From positions 56,457,265-56,521,264 of the forward strand of contig OZ034967.1 in NCBI GenBank assembly GCA_964030785.1: 64,000 nt of DNA. Direction: 5' to 3'. How positions within the stretch are numbered: the first letter of the stretch is position 1; every line of letters begins with the position of its first letter. The stretch comes from Siderastrea siderea (Eukaryota > Cnidaria > Anthozoa > Scleractinia > Rhizangiidae). A program made the translations under genes and the position numbers. Positions 54,583 through 64,000 of the stretch are shown one piece after another. The notes under the pieces were generated by a model that saw only the letters and a list, made by a program, of their open reading frames with translations, did not search any database and was not told the origin of the DNA.

Positions 54583-54680
54583 CTTCCATAGCTCAAAGGT
54601 ACAGCTTTCCAACCGGTATCTAGAAGGTCAAGGGCTCCATTCCCGTCGGGGACTCGGAATTTTTTCGGAGCAAGATCACG
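54583..54680 (+). mobile_element. tRNA-derived SINE fragment
   Basis: CATAGCTCAAAGGTACAGC resembles an A box and GGGCTCCATTCCCGTCGGGG a degenerate B box and T-arm. It is followed by GACTCGGAATTTTTT, a junction I associate with coral SINEs. A functional tRNA fold is not possible. Confidence 0.5.
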
Positions 54681-55219
54681 ACAATCAAACCATCAACTGA
54701 TTCTCGCAAAAACTTTCACAAAATATTCCTAAGAAAAAAGCAAACAGCTACTGAAGGCGGCAGGTGATCACAAACAAATTCCCTTTACAAAAGTCTTTGG
54801 AGTTTGAATGGTGGCATCAACCCAGGGACATTATTAATAATAAATTACGTATTTTTTTGGCCTTCAGCAGGTCCTTAATCAACAAAATTTATTACATCCG
54901 GGTTTTTACTGTTCTATTGAAGGTCTCATATTTACAAATATTTCAGGGTTGGCGTAGTGTGTAAGTGAATAAGGAGGATGGCTTTGAAGTCCTAAGGCGC
55001 CCGTGACCCCAGCCCCCCCCCCCCCTCCCCGAATCTAAAAAGCATTGAGTACTACAACATAGCTGCACTTTGTCCATCAAATTAGTTAGTTTTTGATTAA
55101 AATTTGTACAGCTCAAAACTACCCCCCTCTCCCTCCATCTCATCACCACTGAACTGACCTCTGTAAGACAATCAATTCACATGCTAATTAATCTCTACGG
55201 TTTCTTGCTGAGTATCTTC
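54681..55219. other. Non-coding 3' flank of receptor 7
   Basis: Contains a poly-C run at 55013-55027. No gene. Confidence 0.4.
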
Positions 55220-56308
55220 CTAAGGTACGGGCATTATTCCCCTATTTTCTTGGGTAGGTTCCGTTTCAGTAGTGGCGTTGTCGTTCCCTGCATTAGCTGC
55301 ATATGGTGTCGGTGCGATCACGTTTCCGTCCCTCCTGGTTTTCAAGCAGCACATTAAAAATATGAAGATCTTTTGGTAGCCAAGAAAGTAATTTTTGTTG
55401 GTCAGTCCGTAGATGAATGGATTCAAGCAGCTGTTGACAAACACAAGAAGGGAGAGAATGTGGTGTAGTTTCGAATCCAGGCGCGCTTTTCCCGCCATTG
55501 CCAGGGCGTAGTTGATCTGATTTGGCGCGAAACAAACAATCAATATCAGGCACGCGGCGCCGACCATCCGCGTCATTTTCCCGCGCATTTTGGCTCTGCT
55601 CTCTGCCGAAGCGACTGTGGACTGGCTGGTCTTGTACACCATGTGAACGAACAAGAGAAGCATGGTGAGGCATGGAAGCGCCATCTTAAAGAAGACTTGA
55701 ATGATGCCCAAAATCGTACGGAGCGGCTGTTTACCCCAGAAATGCTGCCATTTACACGGTCGAGTTAGCGGATTCGAAGGAACGAATTTGGCTTCGAACA
55801 AAGCGGTACAACAGAGGATCAGCGACCACAGCCAAACAAGGAAGATGTAAGTAAGGGTCCGCTTCTTGTTGAAGATGACGCTGTACTTTAGAGGCTTGGT
55901 CACAGCGAACCATCTTTCCGTCGCAAGAGCCAAGCAGATGTACGCCGAGAAAACTACCAATTGGAAGAGAAACACCCGGCTCCATATGACTCGGCAGAAG
56001 GTCTCTCCCAGGACATGGTTGGTTGGATAAGGAAACGAATCACCAAGAACAAAAGCTGGGTTTGAGATCAGGAGTATGGCGGTCAACACATCAGCTATGG
56101 CCAGGGAGAGAATTAACATGTTGTAGGATTTTTTTAGCAGCTTCTTATCTTGAAAAAAGACCAGGATCACTATCGTGTTGCCTATAATGGCTACGGTGGC
56201 CAGAATTGAGTAGATTGTTTGTGTGAAGGTTGTAAGTCCAACTGATGGCTGGGTTGAAGGTTGAGAGGGAATAGTTGTCCCAGCCTCGGGTACGTTGGCG
56301 ATACTCAT
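55220..56308 (-). CDS. Rhodopsin-like (class A) G-protein-coupled receptor 7 (second subgroup)
   Basis: 362 residues; ATG at 56308 (MSIANVPEAG). The N-terminus is proline/threonine-rich without a sequon. Landmarks: N44 (IGNTI), D73, C105 (ETFCRVIW), ERW 131-133, ECL2 C185 in RPCKWQ (the subgroup mark shared with receptor 8), CFAP 259-262, and NPFIY 296-300. The TM4-TM5 region (VWLWSLILCC, EAKFV, VFFKMALP) also groups it with receptor 8. It has a longer tail with adjacent cysteines at 320-321 (probable palmitoylation) and an NATTETEPT segment. The TM2-TM3 stretch is nearly the same as in receptors 3-6. An acceptor-like TCTCTCGTAG lies ~40 bases before the ATG. Ligand unknown. Confidence 0.95.
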   Translation of the reverse strand: MSIANVPEAGTTIPSQPSTQPSVGLTTFTQTIYSILATVAIIGNTIVILVFFQDKKLLKKSYNMLILSLAIADVLTAILLISNPAFVLGDSFPYPTNHVLGETFCRVIWSRVFLFQLVVFSAYICLALATERWFAVTKPLKYSVIFNKKRTLTYIFLVWLWSLILCCTALFEAKFVPSNPLTRPCKWQHFWGKQPLRTILGIIQVFFKMALPCLTMLLLFVHMVYKTSQSTVASAESRAKMRGKMTRMVGAACLILIVCFAPNQINYALAMAGKARLDSKLHHILSLLVFVNSCLNPFIYGLTNKNYFLGYQKIFIFLMCCLKTRRDGNVIAPTPYAANAGNDNATTETEPTQENRGIMPVP

Positions 56309-58654
56309 ACTTGCTGGAAGGATATTTAGCCCTCTACTATCAGTCTACGAGAGAATTCAGGAACAAGATTTAATAACTATGACAAGCAAGCACAGCAAGT
56401 TAGATACAATCAACTTTTACGAAGAAGCCTGTTCCACGCGCGCAAAGTGATGTTTTCTCTCTCTCAGATTCATGAAAGAGGACCATGAGCTATACCTTTT
56501 GCTGTCTCTTGTCCGACGATTTGTCCAAAATGGCGTCTCGATCGTTATTTTTCACCAGAAACGTAAAAAAATAATTTACGCTGACAATTTGTTAAAAATA
56601 TCCTTCAATTTCTCCTAAAGACTGTCTTTCACGTTAATCGATAAAAATATTCACAAAAAGAAACTATTACTTCTTACCCCAAAGTTCCCAAAGCAATCCA
56701 AACGGCTCTTTGTCAGTACATATTTTTCAGCACAGCTCAACTGCCGCCAGTGTTTAATTCTTCTTGAGTTAATCTCAGCTAAAAAAAAGACGCGTTTGCC
56801 ACGATGAGGCAAAATGCAGGTTGTGTAGTCTTATAGCGTCCCATTCCGTGTTTGACGCCCGATGGAGAATTTAACATGCATCTGACGAGGATGCGTCATT
56901 TCATTTCTAGCAAAGAATAATTACAATGCTACTAATGAAATTTAACCTTTTATGCAACTTTTCTCAGCTAATGCACTTGCAGTTATTAACACAATAGTGA
57001 CTTACTTTATGCCCGTTTTCAAGCGCTTGCCGACCAGTTGCAAGCCATTTTGCTTCAAGTTCCAATTGGATCATCGCTTATTTCTATTTGTGGCGATTGG
57101 TTAGATACATTTAGGAGCATATCTACTTCTGCCATATGGGTATTCTTGATGCGTATATTCTTAAAAGTTTCATTTGCACGATCATAAACTTTAGTTTCGA
57201 TTTGCTAATGCAGTTTTATTACAAGCGACTTCAATTTCTATTAAGGACAAACACATATCCTTGAACACAGTCATCGGTAAAAGTGTCGGTGACATGGATG
57301 AAGCCGGAAATCCTTTGTTGTTTCAAGACATTCGGTTTTTTCAAACTCGATCAGTACTGCCGGTTCACGTTCAAATAAGATCGATTACTTATGCCAGGAA
57401 AAACTTTTTATATCCCTAGCATATCCCATATCATTATGATTTGAAAAGGAACAGGTGAAAATCTGTAATTAATGGTTGAATAAAAGTAAATTCTAATAAC
57501 AATTTTAATTCAGCTATTACCATAAAACCGTGAAACAACTTGCCGGCCGCCAACACAATTTCCCTGTTGTTATTGCTGAGCTAATATAGGTGAATTATAT
57601 GGTTTTACTTTAGAGAGGTCTTTAACCACGATGGTCTTTTGTGTATTAAAACGTCTTTAAAACTACCCCATGCAGTGATTTATCTTGAGTTTGAGAGGTG
57701 AACACATCTTTTAATATCGAAATGGTAAAGCATTTAAAAATACAATTCTGTAGTTCTGCAATACAAAAGAACTGATTGGATAAAAATCAGAGTTCAGCGT
57801 ACCTTTTAAATTGGCGCAGGTTTTTCGTTCTTTAATTATTGATCAGTTTTACTTACTTTTTGAAAATCACTTTGTCGCTTCAACGGCATTGAATACGTGG
57901 GTGTTAAATAAAAGGAACTGGATGCAGCCATTTCAAGGAGCTTTCGATTGTTTCTGAGCGTGGTCTATTGTAATAAAAATTCGATCAATCAAACTTTTAG
58001 GAAAAACTGTCGGTTATACCTGCTTATTGCTGGTTTTCACGTGACGTCATAAAATTCTAAAATCATAAATCGCGAGGTCTTCAGATTTTATTTCCCTACC
58101 AGGTTGAAGAAGACTTTAAAATATATCTTTCACAAGTTTTTAGCCCGGTGGTGTCTTTCGTTTTGAAAATACAGAGTATTAAATTTCTGGCTTTGCTCCC
58201 CATGTGACCACCGACACGGCATCCGTGACAAGGCTTTCTCCTATGCAAAGAAAGACTTTCCTTGTGATTTTTAGCAGTTTGGACAGTTAAAGCATTAGGA
58301 GGGAAAACCAATGTGATTGCAAAGTAGTTTACGAGGGAAAGTTAATATCTTAAAGAGCAGAAGTGGATTCCAGATGCCATGTTTGTGCCCCTCCGAGGGA
58401 CACCAATATGGCGTTTCCATACTTAGCTCTACAAATTTCAGTCGAACGTTTCGGCAAATAACTCAACAACGGAATAACATACAGATCTGAGACTTAGTGA
58501 AGTTGTTTAGTTGTGTATCATTTATAACATTACAAATTCTCGGCTTCTTTCATGCACTGGTTTTGACTTTAATATTATATGGCGTGACAATGAAAACCAA
58601 GAATAAGGAAATAACAGCTAAAAATCATAAGCTGTGAAAATAATTACCAAATAT
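56309..58654. other. 5' flank and intergenic DNA upstream of receptor 7
   Basis: 56845-56960 weakly matches 49770-49870, and 57290-57340 (GACATGGATGAA, TTTCAAGACATT) resembles the flank of the 1.6 kb palindrome, so duplication reaches here too. GTGACGTCAT lies near 58041. No promoter block like those of units A-E is recognised, and no gene. Confidence 0.4.
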
Positions 58655-58860
58655 GATGGCACCAGAAGAAAGTACTGCTCCATAGCTTTTACAGATTCAT
58701 GAGCTAGAATCAACTTGTACATAGTAATTTACAGCACCACAGGAAAGTACTACTCAATAGCTGTCAATTGAGTGATCATACATGAGGAGTTTATAATCAT
58801 ACTAAAGTGCTTGAATCAAGGTCGGCCTGTGGGTTTGAAAGGGTTAAACAGTCGCACTTA
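58655..58860. repeat. Dispersed/tandem repeat, ~74-bp period
   Basis: GCACCAGAAGAAAGTACTGC and GCACCACAGGAAAGTACTAC, each followed by CATAGCT/AATAGCT, lie 74 bp apart, and the stretch ends in GAAAGGGTTAA. I associate GGAAAGTACT..TCAATAGCT words with an abundant coral repeat; the family name is not known to me. Confidence 0.55.
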
Positions 58861-59913
58861 AGGTTTAGACTTTGCACCAAACTTCTGTTCTGCCTCAAAT
58901 GTATTTACACAAGGGCATTTTGATATATTTTTCCCTAAAGTAATAGTTTCTCTTTTTATTATTATTCCAAACAAAAGCAGCTAGGTTATTGTTTTACAAT
59001 TTGTGACGTTACAACAATAGCAACAGGGAACAAATGGAAACTTATTACAAATGTGTGTAAATTAGATACTATTTGCCAAAACGAACGACTTCAAACGCGA
59101 GAGATAAAAGGAAAAGTAAACTGAGAAGAAAAAGCTGTTGGGAATCCGTCCATTTTTGGCTGGAAACTGGCACGTTTTGATGCGTTTGAGATCACTTTGC
59201 TGAAGGGTATCCGTTATTTTATGACGGCAGAAAAGCTGTCAAAACCACAAAATACTGAAAAGAATGTAAAGGTCCCAGGCTTATCACGGAAACTAAAACT
59301 TTCCTTGGTGTTTATTCGCTGAAGTTCATTAGTAATAACTTGTGAAAACACCCATGCAGTTTTTCTGTCGACGGTATCAACAGGATATTTTTCCTGAGCA
59401 TGGGCAACATTAGTGGATCCAGCCTTGGGTAGCTATACGTTACGTCGAACAGCTAGCTGATTTTCCTAATATAAGCTTTCAAGAGGCCTTTTCATACCCA
59501 ACAACTGCGTACTGTTTTGTTTTTATTTGCGATGACATTTATATTTCGTATAAAAGAGTTTTTTATTGCAGGAAATTACTGCGTGATCTTCTTTGCAAAA
59601 CGTAATTTTCGGGAACTTATAAATTGTCGGTACCTGAATTTCTTCTAACAAATAAAGACCAATCGCAAAACGCGAAATTTTTCTACAATGAAGTTGTTTC
59701 AGTCTGCAGTTTCTATTTAGATGGAAGGAAAAAAAAACAGAATAAAACGATAAACAATTCGTGCACGATGGTTAATAGCAGAATAAAGTACGTTCAATGG
59801 AGATTATCAGTAATGACCGATACACCTATTTTATTTACTGAGTATACATGTACAGTTAGTTTATTTATTGAGTATATAGCATACTTTCAACGCGTTAATC
59901 CCCCTTTTACCAC
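58861..59913. other. Non-coding DNA
   Basis: AT-rich with no gene or repeat recognised. The frame 59624-59917 has no recognisable domain. Confidence 0.35.
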
Positions 59914-60225
59914 ATAATCGACCGCCAAAATATTGTCTAACCTTTCCTGACGCGTTAAATTTGTAGCGATTTAAAAAAAATAATTTACTTTTTCAGGATT
60001 TCCTTGAAGTTTTATGAAACGTTAATAGGCAAAACTACTGAGAGTGAGTTCTTTGCCGATTTTTGCCCCATGAAGCATACTTACGAATTTATCCTCTTTG
60101 ACAAGTATAATCGACCGCCAAAACAACATGTGTATCCTCTGTTGACGTAGTTAATTTGCTGCCTTTTGAAAGATAATCCTTGTTATATACCCAGGATTTC
60201 CTTGAAGATTTACGAATAGTTATAA
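59914..60225. repeat. Tandem duplication, period ~193 bp
   Basis: ATAATCGACCGCCAAAA starts both copies (59914 and 60107). Both contain GACGCGTTAA/GACGTAGTTAA-type sequence and AGGATTTCCTTGAAG. The second copy is shorter on its right side. Non-coding. Confidence 0.75.
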
Positions 60226-61039
60226 TAACAACTACCTGAGCTGTACTGAAATAGAAATCGACGAACAACTGTTAACAAGCTGCTTCAACTTAAGGTGAGA
60301 GCAAAAATATAAACTTTTTCGTTTTTTTTCCTTTGAAGAGAGAGACAGATCATAGACGCATTCTCAGACCCTTGACTTCCGAGAACGCTTTTTGTGCGCG
60401 ACCTAGGGTCACGCACACTTTTGTCTTTTGAGAAGACACTATGTCTAGTTTTTTAGGATATCTGTTTTTCACAAGCATCCGGTGCAGCAGTGAGAGAGAG
60501 AGAAGAAATGAAAGGAATGGATTGTTCGTCCCAAAGAAAACGTTAGAATGTTTGCCTCCAAAGTGAAGGCAAACGAGTTTTCATGCTACAAATAACGTTT
60601 AAGGCGGTGGCTACAATTTACCGAGATCTTATTTGTGGAGCCAAACTTGGTTTTTCTAATCGAAATACTTAGATCAGATCAGACAAAGGAATTAGGGGCA
60701 TCCAGAGGATCGTTTCGGCGGAATATTTGCTCGGAAGGCTTAAATCCCCTGTGACGAAAAAGTAGAGTTCTTTGTGAGAAATCAGTCATCTTAAACTTTT
60801 GAACTAGAGGAAAATTAAAACTTCTTGTTTTCAAAGGGACAACGTCTGGAGTGCGAACTGCGATTTTAGCTTTTGAGAAAGCCAGCTGCAGGTCAGAAAT
60901 CCCCGATAACAGAGCAGGGCATTTAAGGCGATTTTGCTTACATTTGCTCATTGGGTGCTCATTATGAATGATTCATACGTCATTTAAAAGCCGTACGTAA
61001 GTTTAACTGATATCCATATAGGAATTCTCCTTTCTGGTT
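60226..61039. other. Non-coding DNA upstream of receptor 8
   Basis: No supportable gene. The minus-strand open frame 60679-60951 shows no recognisable domain. Confidence 0.35.
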
Positions 61040-61200
61040 TCCATACACTTCTTATATTATTAGTTGGGAGAATAGCTAAAATACCAAGACGATTTATCTT
61101 TGGTGATCATTTCCTCTTTTCTCATGCCCTGTGTAGTTGATGACCTATTAATATTACAAGACGAAATTAGATGCTGATCCCCATCGGGACATGCAGGATT
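61040..61200 (+). repeat. Dispersed coral-type repeat upstream of receptor 8
   Basis: Companion of 330-500. It carries TTGGGAGAATA, ATACCAAGACGATTTATC, TTGGTGATCATTTCC, TCTCATGCCCTGTGTAGTTG and GACGAAATTAGATGCTGATC. Confidence 0.55.
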
Positions 61201-61276
61201 AAAGATGACCTATCCGGGACTGGTTTTAATCCATTCGCGTAATAATTGAAGAATAGTACGTCTTCCAGGTTAACTG

Positions 61277-61343
61277 CTCTTTTCTTTTCCTTTTCTTTTC
61301 TTTTCTTTTCTTTCCTTTTCCTTTCTTTTGTTTTTGTTTTTTA
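61277..61343. repeat. (TTTTC)n polypyrimidine tract
   Basis: About 65 bases of T and C only, in five- and six-base units, ~290 bp upstream of the receptor 8 ATG. Confidence 0.9.
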
Positions 61344-61539
61344 ACCTGCAAAAATTTGTTCACCATTTATCTAAGAATCACTCAGATTGTACGTTCATGT
61401 ATTTCTCTTTAAACACGAGCCAATCTTGAAGCCAAAATGGCTGCAACTGTAAGCCAAATTTTTTCCCTTCTCTTCGAGGGTAACTGCGTGTGCAGGTTAA
61501 AAAAGTGGGTTACATTTGAGTTTTCATCGTAGTATTTTT

Positions 61540-61628
61540 GTACGTTTTTCAGAACTAAGATGTCATAATCGCCGGCTTCTCAAATTCGCTTGTCGTTCTG
61601 ATGTGACACGGACAAAACGGGATTCAAC
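61540..61628 (+). promoter_or_regulatory. Probable 3' splice site, short uORF and 5' leader of receptor 8
   Basis: GTACGTTTTTCAG ending near 61552 is a good acceptor, followed by ~75 nt of leader. The leader contains a minimal upstream frame (ATG-TCA-TAA at about 61559-61567) that could dampen translation. The leader lacks the AACCAAAGGAACT sequence of the first subgroup. Confidence 0.45.
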
Positions 61629-62663
61629 ATGAACTTGTCTATGAACGAATCAAGAAACACATCATATTCCTTTTCATCAAATGACCTGCAAGAAGGACGA
61701 ACGTTCTACACACAGACCACCTTCGCCGTCATTGCTGCTATTGCCTTTCTTGGGAACACCTTGGTGATCCTCCTCTTCGTAAAAGAGAGAAAGCTGCTTA
61801 AGAAATCCTACAACATGTTGATTCTGTCCCTTGCAATGTCCGATGTGCTGACGGCAATCCTACTTGTCACAAACCCAGCTTTAGTTCTTGGCGATTTGTT
61901 TCCTTATCCAACCAATCCTGTCCTGGGAGAGATCTTTTGCCGAGTCATATGGAGCCGTGCGTTTCTCTTCCAATTGGTCGTTTTCTCGGCATACATCTGC
62001 TTGGCTCTGGCGACGGAAAGATGGTATGCAGTAATCAAACCTCTTCAGTACAACGACACCTTCATCAAGAAGCGAACCCTCGTTTACATCTTCCTTGTTT
62101 GGCTGTGGTCGCTGATCCTCTGTTGTGCATCTCTTTTTGAAGCCAAATTCGTTTCCTCGAATCTACAATCTCGACCGTGCAAATGGCAGCTTTATTGGAG
62201 TAAGCAACCAGTCCGTGGGATTGTTGGAATCGTTCAAGTGTTCTTTAAAATGGCGCTTCCAAGCCTCGCTATGCTTCTCTTGTTCATTCATATGGTGTAC
62301 AAATCTAGCAAGCCCACAGTCGCCTCAGTACAGAGCAGAGCCAAAATGCGCGGGAATATTACGAAAATGGTCGGTGCAACTGCTCTCGTGCTGATTATTT
62401 GTTTTGCGCCAAGTGAGATCAATTTCGCGCTGGCATTGGCGGGGAAAACTCGGCTGGATACGAAACTTCACCATATCCTTTCTCTTCTGGTGTTTGTCAG
62501 TAGCTGTTTGAATCCTTTCCTCTATGGGCTGAGCAACCGGTCGTACCGCAGGGGCTTTCAGAAGGTCCTGCTTTCAGTGTGCCCCGAATTCATTAGAGGT
62601 GATAAGAACAGAGTAGGAATCGAACGCTCTCCAGCGCAGAACCACGGCAAGAAACTGCTCTGA
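61629..62663 (+). CDS. Rhodopsin-like (class A) G-protein-coupled receptor 8 (second subgroup)
   Basis: 344 residues, starting MNLSMNESRNTS with three sequons (N2, N6, N10). Landmarks: N43 (LGNTL), D72 in AMSDVLTA (siblings have AIADVLTA), C104, ERW 130-132 followed by YAVIKP, ECL2 C184 in RPCKWQ, CFAP 258-261 followed by SEI where most siblings have NQI, and NPFLY 295-299. P5.50 is kept (ALPSLAM). The pre-TM6 segment is RAKMRGNITKM instead of RGKMTRM, which introduces a sequon-like NIT on the cytoplasmic side where it would not be used. The tail is short and basic (KKLL end). It is the only second-subgroup gene on the plus strand, facing away from the array. Ligand unknown. Confidence 0.95.
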   Translation: MNLSMNESRNTSYSFSSNDLQEGRTFYTQTTFAVIAAIAFLGNTLVILLFVKERKLLKKSYNMLILSLAMSDVLTAILLVTNPALVLGDLFPYPTNPVLGEIFCRVIWSRAFLFQLVVFSAYICLALATERWYAVIKPLQYNDTFIKKRTLVYIFLVWLWSLILCCASLFEAKFVSSNLQSRPCKWQLYWSKQPVRGIVGIVQVFFKMALPSLAMLLLFIHMVYKSSKPTVASVQSRAKMRGNITKMVGATALVLIICFAPSEINFALALAGKTRLDTKLHHILSLLVFVSSCLNPFLYGLSNRSYRRGFQKVLLSVCPEFIRGDKNRVGIERSPAQNHGKKLL

Positions 62664-63413
62664 CTGTGTTAAACTTACTCTTCTCCCCCGACCACTGCTG
62701 AGGCTCATAAATCTGGTGTCGAAGACGACAACTTCTGCTAGGGTTCGTCCGCGCATGACAATTTGGTCCCCCGGTTTTCTGGGGGATAATCATTAATATT
62801 AATTAACCGGAAGTAAAATTAGTAAACAAAGATGGCGTCTTAAGAATAAAGAACTTTCAGAAAGGCGGTTCTGACACCCTGAAAATGACCTCGAGCGCAT
62901 CATTGTTTAATTTCCATAGGCATAACGTCGTGAACACTCCATAACCTTATCTCCACGGCAGCTCTTGTTTCAGACGGATACAAGCAATGTTTTTCACTGG
63001 TTTCAGCCGTCGTCATATGCAAGTCCAGATAGTTTTTGTTGAAAAAGAACAATAGGCAGAACAATAGTTCACATTTGCGAGTAACAGCAATGTGTTCAAC
63101 GATTTTATTATTTTGATTTTTGTTGTTTTTCTAAACCCATTTAACACCTTCTTTAATTCTTTAGAAAGTTTTCGAACGTGAGGAATATTAGAAGACAGTA
63201 ATTGAGTAGGTATTATTGATATTTCAGCGAAATTTTTTGTTATTTTCCCTATTTTGAAAGAAACAAAAATTTACCCCATGAAATTAATAGTTGCTGAAGG
63301 TAAATTGGTTAGTTACCAATCTCCCACGAAAGGCAAGCTATTGTTTCTCTATTCTTTAACTAAATTAATTAATTCTTAATTAAATTACAACAAAAATTAA
63401 ATAAAACTTCATT
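62664..63413. other. Non-coding 3' flank of receptor 8
   Basis: AT-rich with TTAATTAATT-type runs near 63364-63385. No gene or repeat recognised. Confidence 0.4.
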
Positions 63414-63665
63414 AGAGCGCTTTTCAAATGAGTGTCGTAAAACCAAAACCAAAGTAATTACCCCAGCCAATCACAACAAACACAAATTACCCAATGAACT
63501 AATCAGAACTCGAGGCAAATACGTGTAACCGGCGCCAAGCGCGGAAATACGCGTGCGAGCAAGCGTGATTGGTTTGAGTTTTACTTCTGATTGGTTGAGA
63601 AAGTATCGCGAGATTTTTTAACCAATCACAGAGCGAAGTAAAGCAAAACAATTGAAACCAGCTCT
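63414..63665. mobile_element. Anthozoan-type MITE, ~250 bp
   Basis: AGAGCGCTTTTCAAATGAG at the left faces a right end reading CAATTGAAACCAGCTCT (imperfect inverted repeat). The interior contains ATTGGTTTGAGTTTTACTTC, TGATTGGTTGA and AACCAATCACAGAGCGAAGT words in both orientations and a CGCGGAAATACGCGTGCGAG block. I recognise this composition as a common small element of sea anemones and corals. It is followed by an ACAACA run at 63671-63690. Confidence 0.65.
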
Positions 63666-64000
63666 AAAACAATAACAACAACAACAACAAACTCGACTGT
63701 GATGAAGCGCAAACGAAACCTAGCAGACAAGCCGCTGGCGACATCAGGCAAGCTAACGAACCTTAGGGAAAAGTCTGAGGTGCAAACTATGTTCAGGGGC
63801 GCACAACGAGAAAATTCTAGCAAAATACGTGAAACGTCATTTTCTGCTTTCTTAGATTGTTCAGAGCCTTTTTTAATTTTTTTATTTGTGTAAGCTAATA
63901 CAGCTTGATCTGTTTGGCGTTTTTAGCTGAAACTTTAGGCCGCAGAAAATTGTAGGAAACGGAATCCTATCCTCCGAATTTCTGAGCTGCTAGTGGCTGT
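63666..64000. other. Right-edge DNA, possible gene start
   Basis: The ATG at 63702 opens a 63-codon frame beginning MKRKRNLADKPLATSG, basic and coding-like for about 45 codons before a hydrophobic end. Whether it is a first exon cannot be told because the window ends; nothing recognised. Confidence 0.25.

Overview
The window looks like nuclear DNA of an anthozoan cnidarian, most likely a stony coral or another hexacorallian. It is AT-rich and intron-poor in its coding parts. It is packed with palindromic MITEs, tRNA-derived SINEs, 5'-truncated LINE tails and Penelope/Harbinger debris of the kinds I associate with coral genomes. Its only clear protein-coding genes are rhodopsin-like receptors with cnidarian-type sequences. 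The species cannot be fixed from sequence alone.

The window is a tandem array of eight class A (rhodopsin-family) G-protein-coupled receptor loci, each with its coding sequence in one exon. Order and strand: receptor 1 (843-1910, +), 2 (7150-8185, -, reading frame broken), 3 (18060-19115, -), 4 (27589-28641, -), 5 (36506-37543, -), 6 (45467-46525, -), 7 (55220-56308, -) and 8 (61629-62663, +). The six minus-strand loci are spaced 9-11 kb apart. Receptors 1-6 form one subgroup: their N-termini resemble one another and most carry N-glycosylation sequons. Receptors 7 and 8 form a second subgroup with a different second extracellular loop. All readable copies have ERW in place of DRY and lack the CWxP toggle tryptophan (F or L instead), but keep N1.50, D2.50, the TM3-ECL2 cysteines and NPxxY. 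The ligand cannot be read from the sequence.

Much of the DNA between the receptors is also duplicated. Each of receptors 2-6 has, 2-6 kb upstream, a paralogous block ending in a perfect minus-strand splice donor (13823, 23924, 31405, 40975, 48689). I read these as non-coding first exons with promoters. In the first three units the blocks carry TATA-like boxes and are followed further upstream by one or two copies of a ~220 bp repeat. The window therefore seems to have grown by duplication of whole ~10 kb units (promoter, 5' UTR exon, intron, receptor exon), and the copies then diverged through transposon insertions. Comparing units dates several insertions and exposes their empty sites.

Mobile DNA includes three short elements with 9-bp target duplications (4337-4651, 11584-11872, 36227-36324) and a 2.6 kb insertion with ~79 bp inverted ends (about 20139-22741). 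There is also a 1.6 kb near-perfect palindrome bounded by TTAA (51696-53300), a 1.24 kb inverted-repeat element with a nested hairpin (33961-35198) and an internally deleted Harbinger (43159-43861). The rest are LINE ORF1 and RT-tail fragments, SINEs and a Penelope-type hammerhead-like motif. No rRNA gene, functional tRNA gene or CRISPR array was seen.
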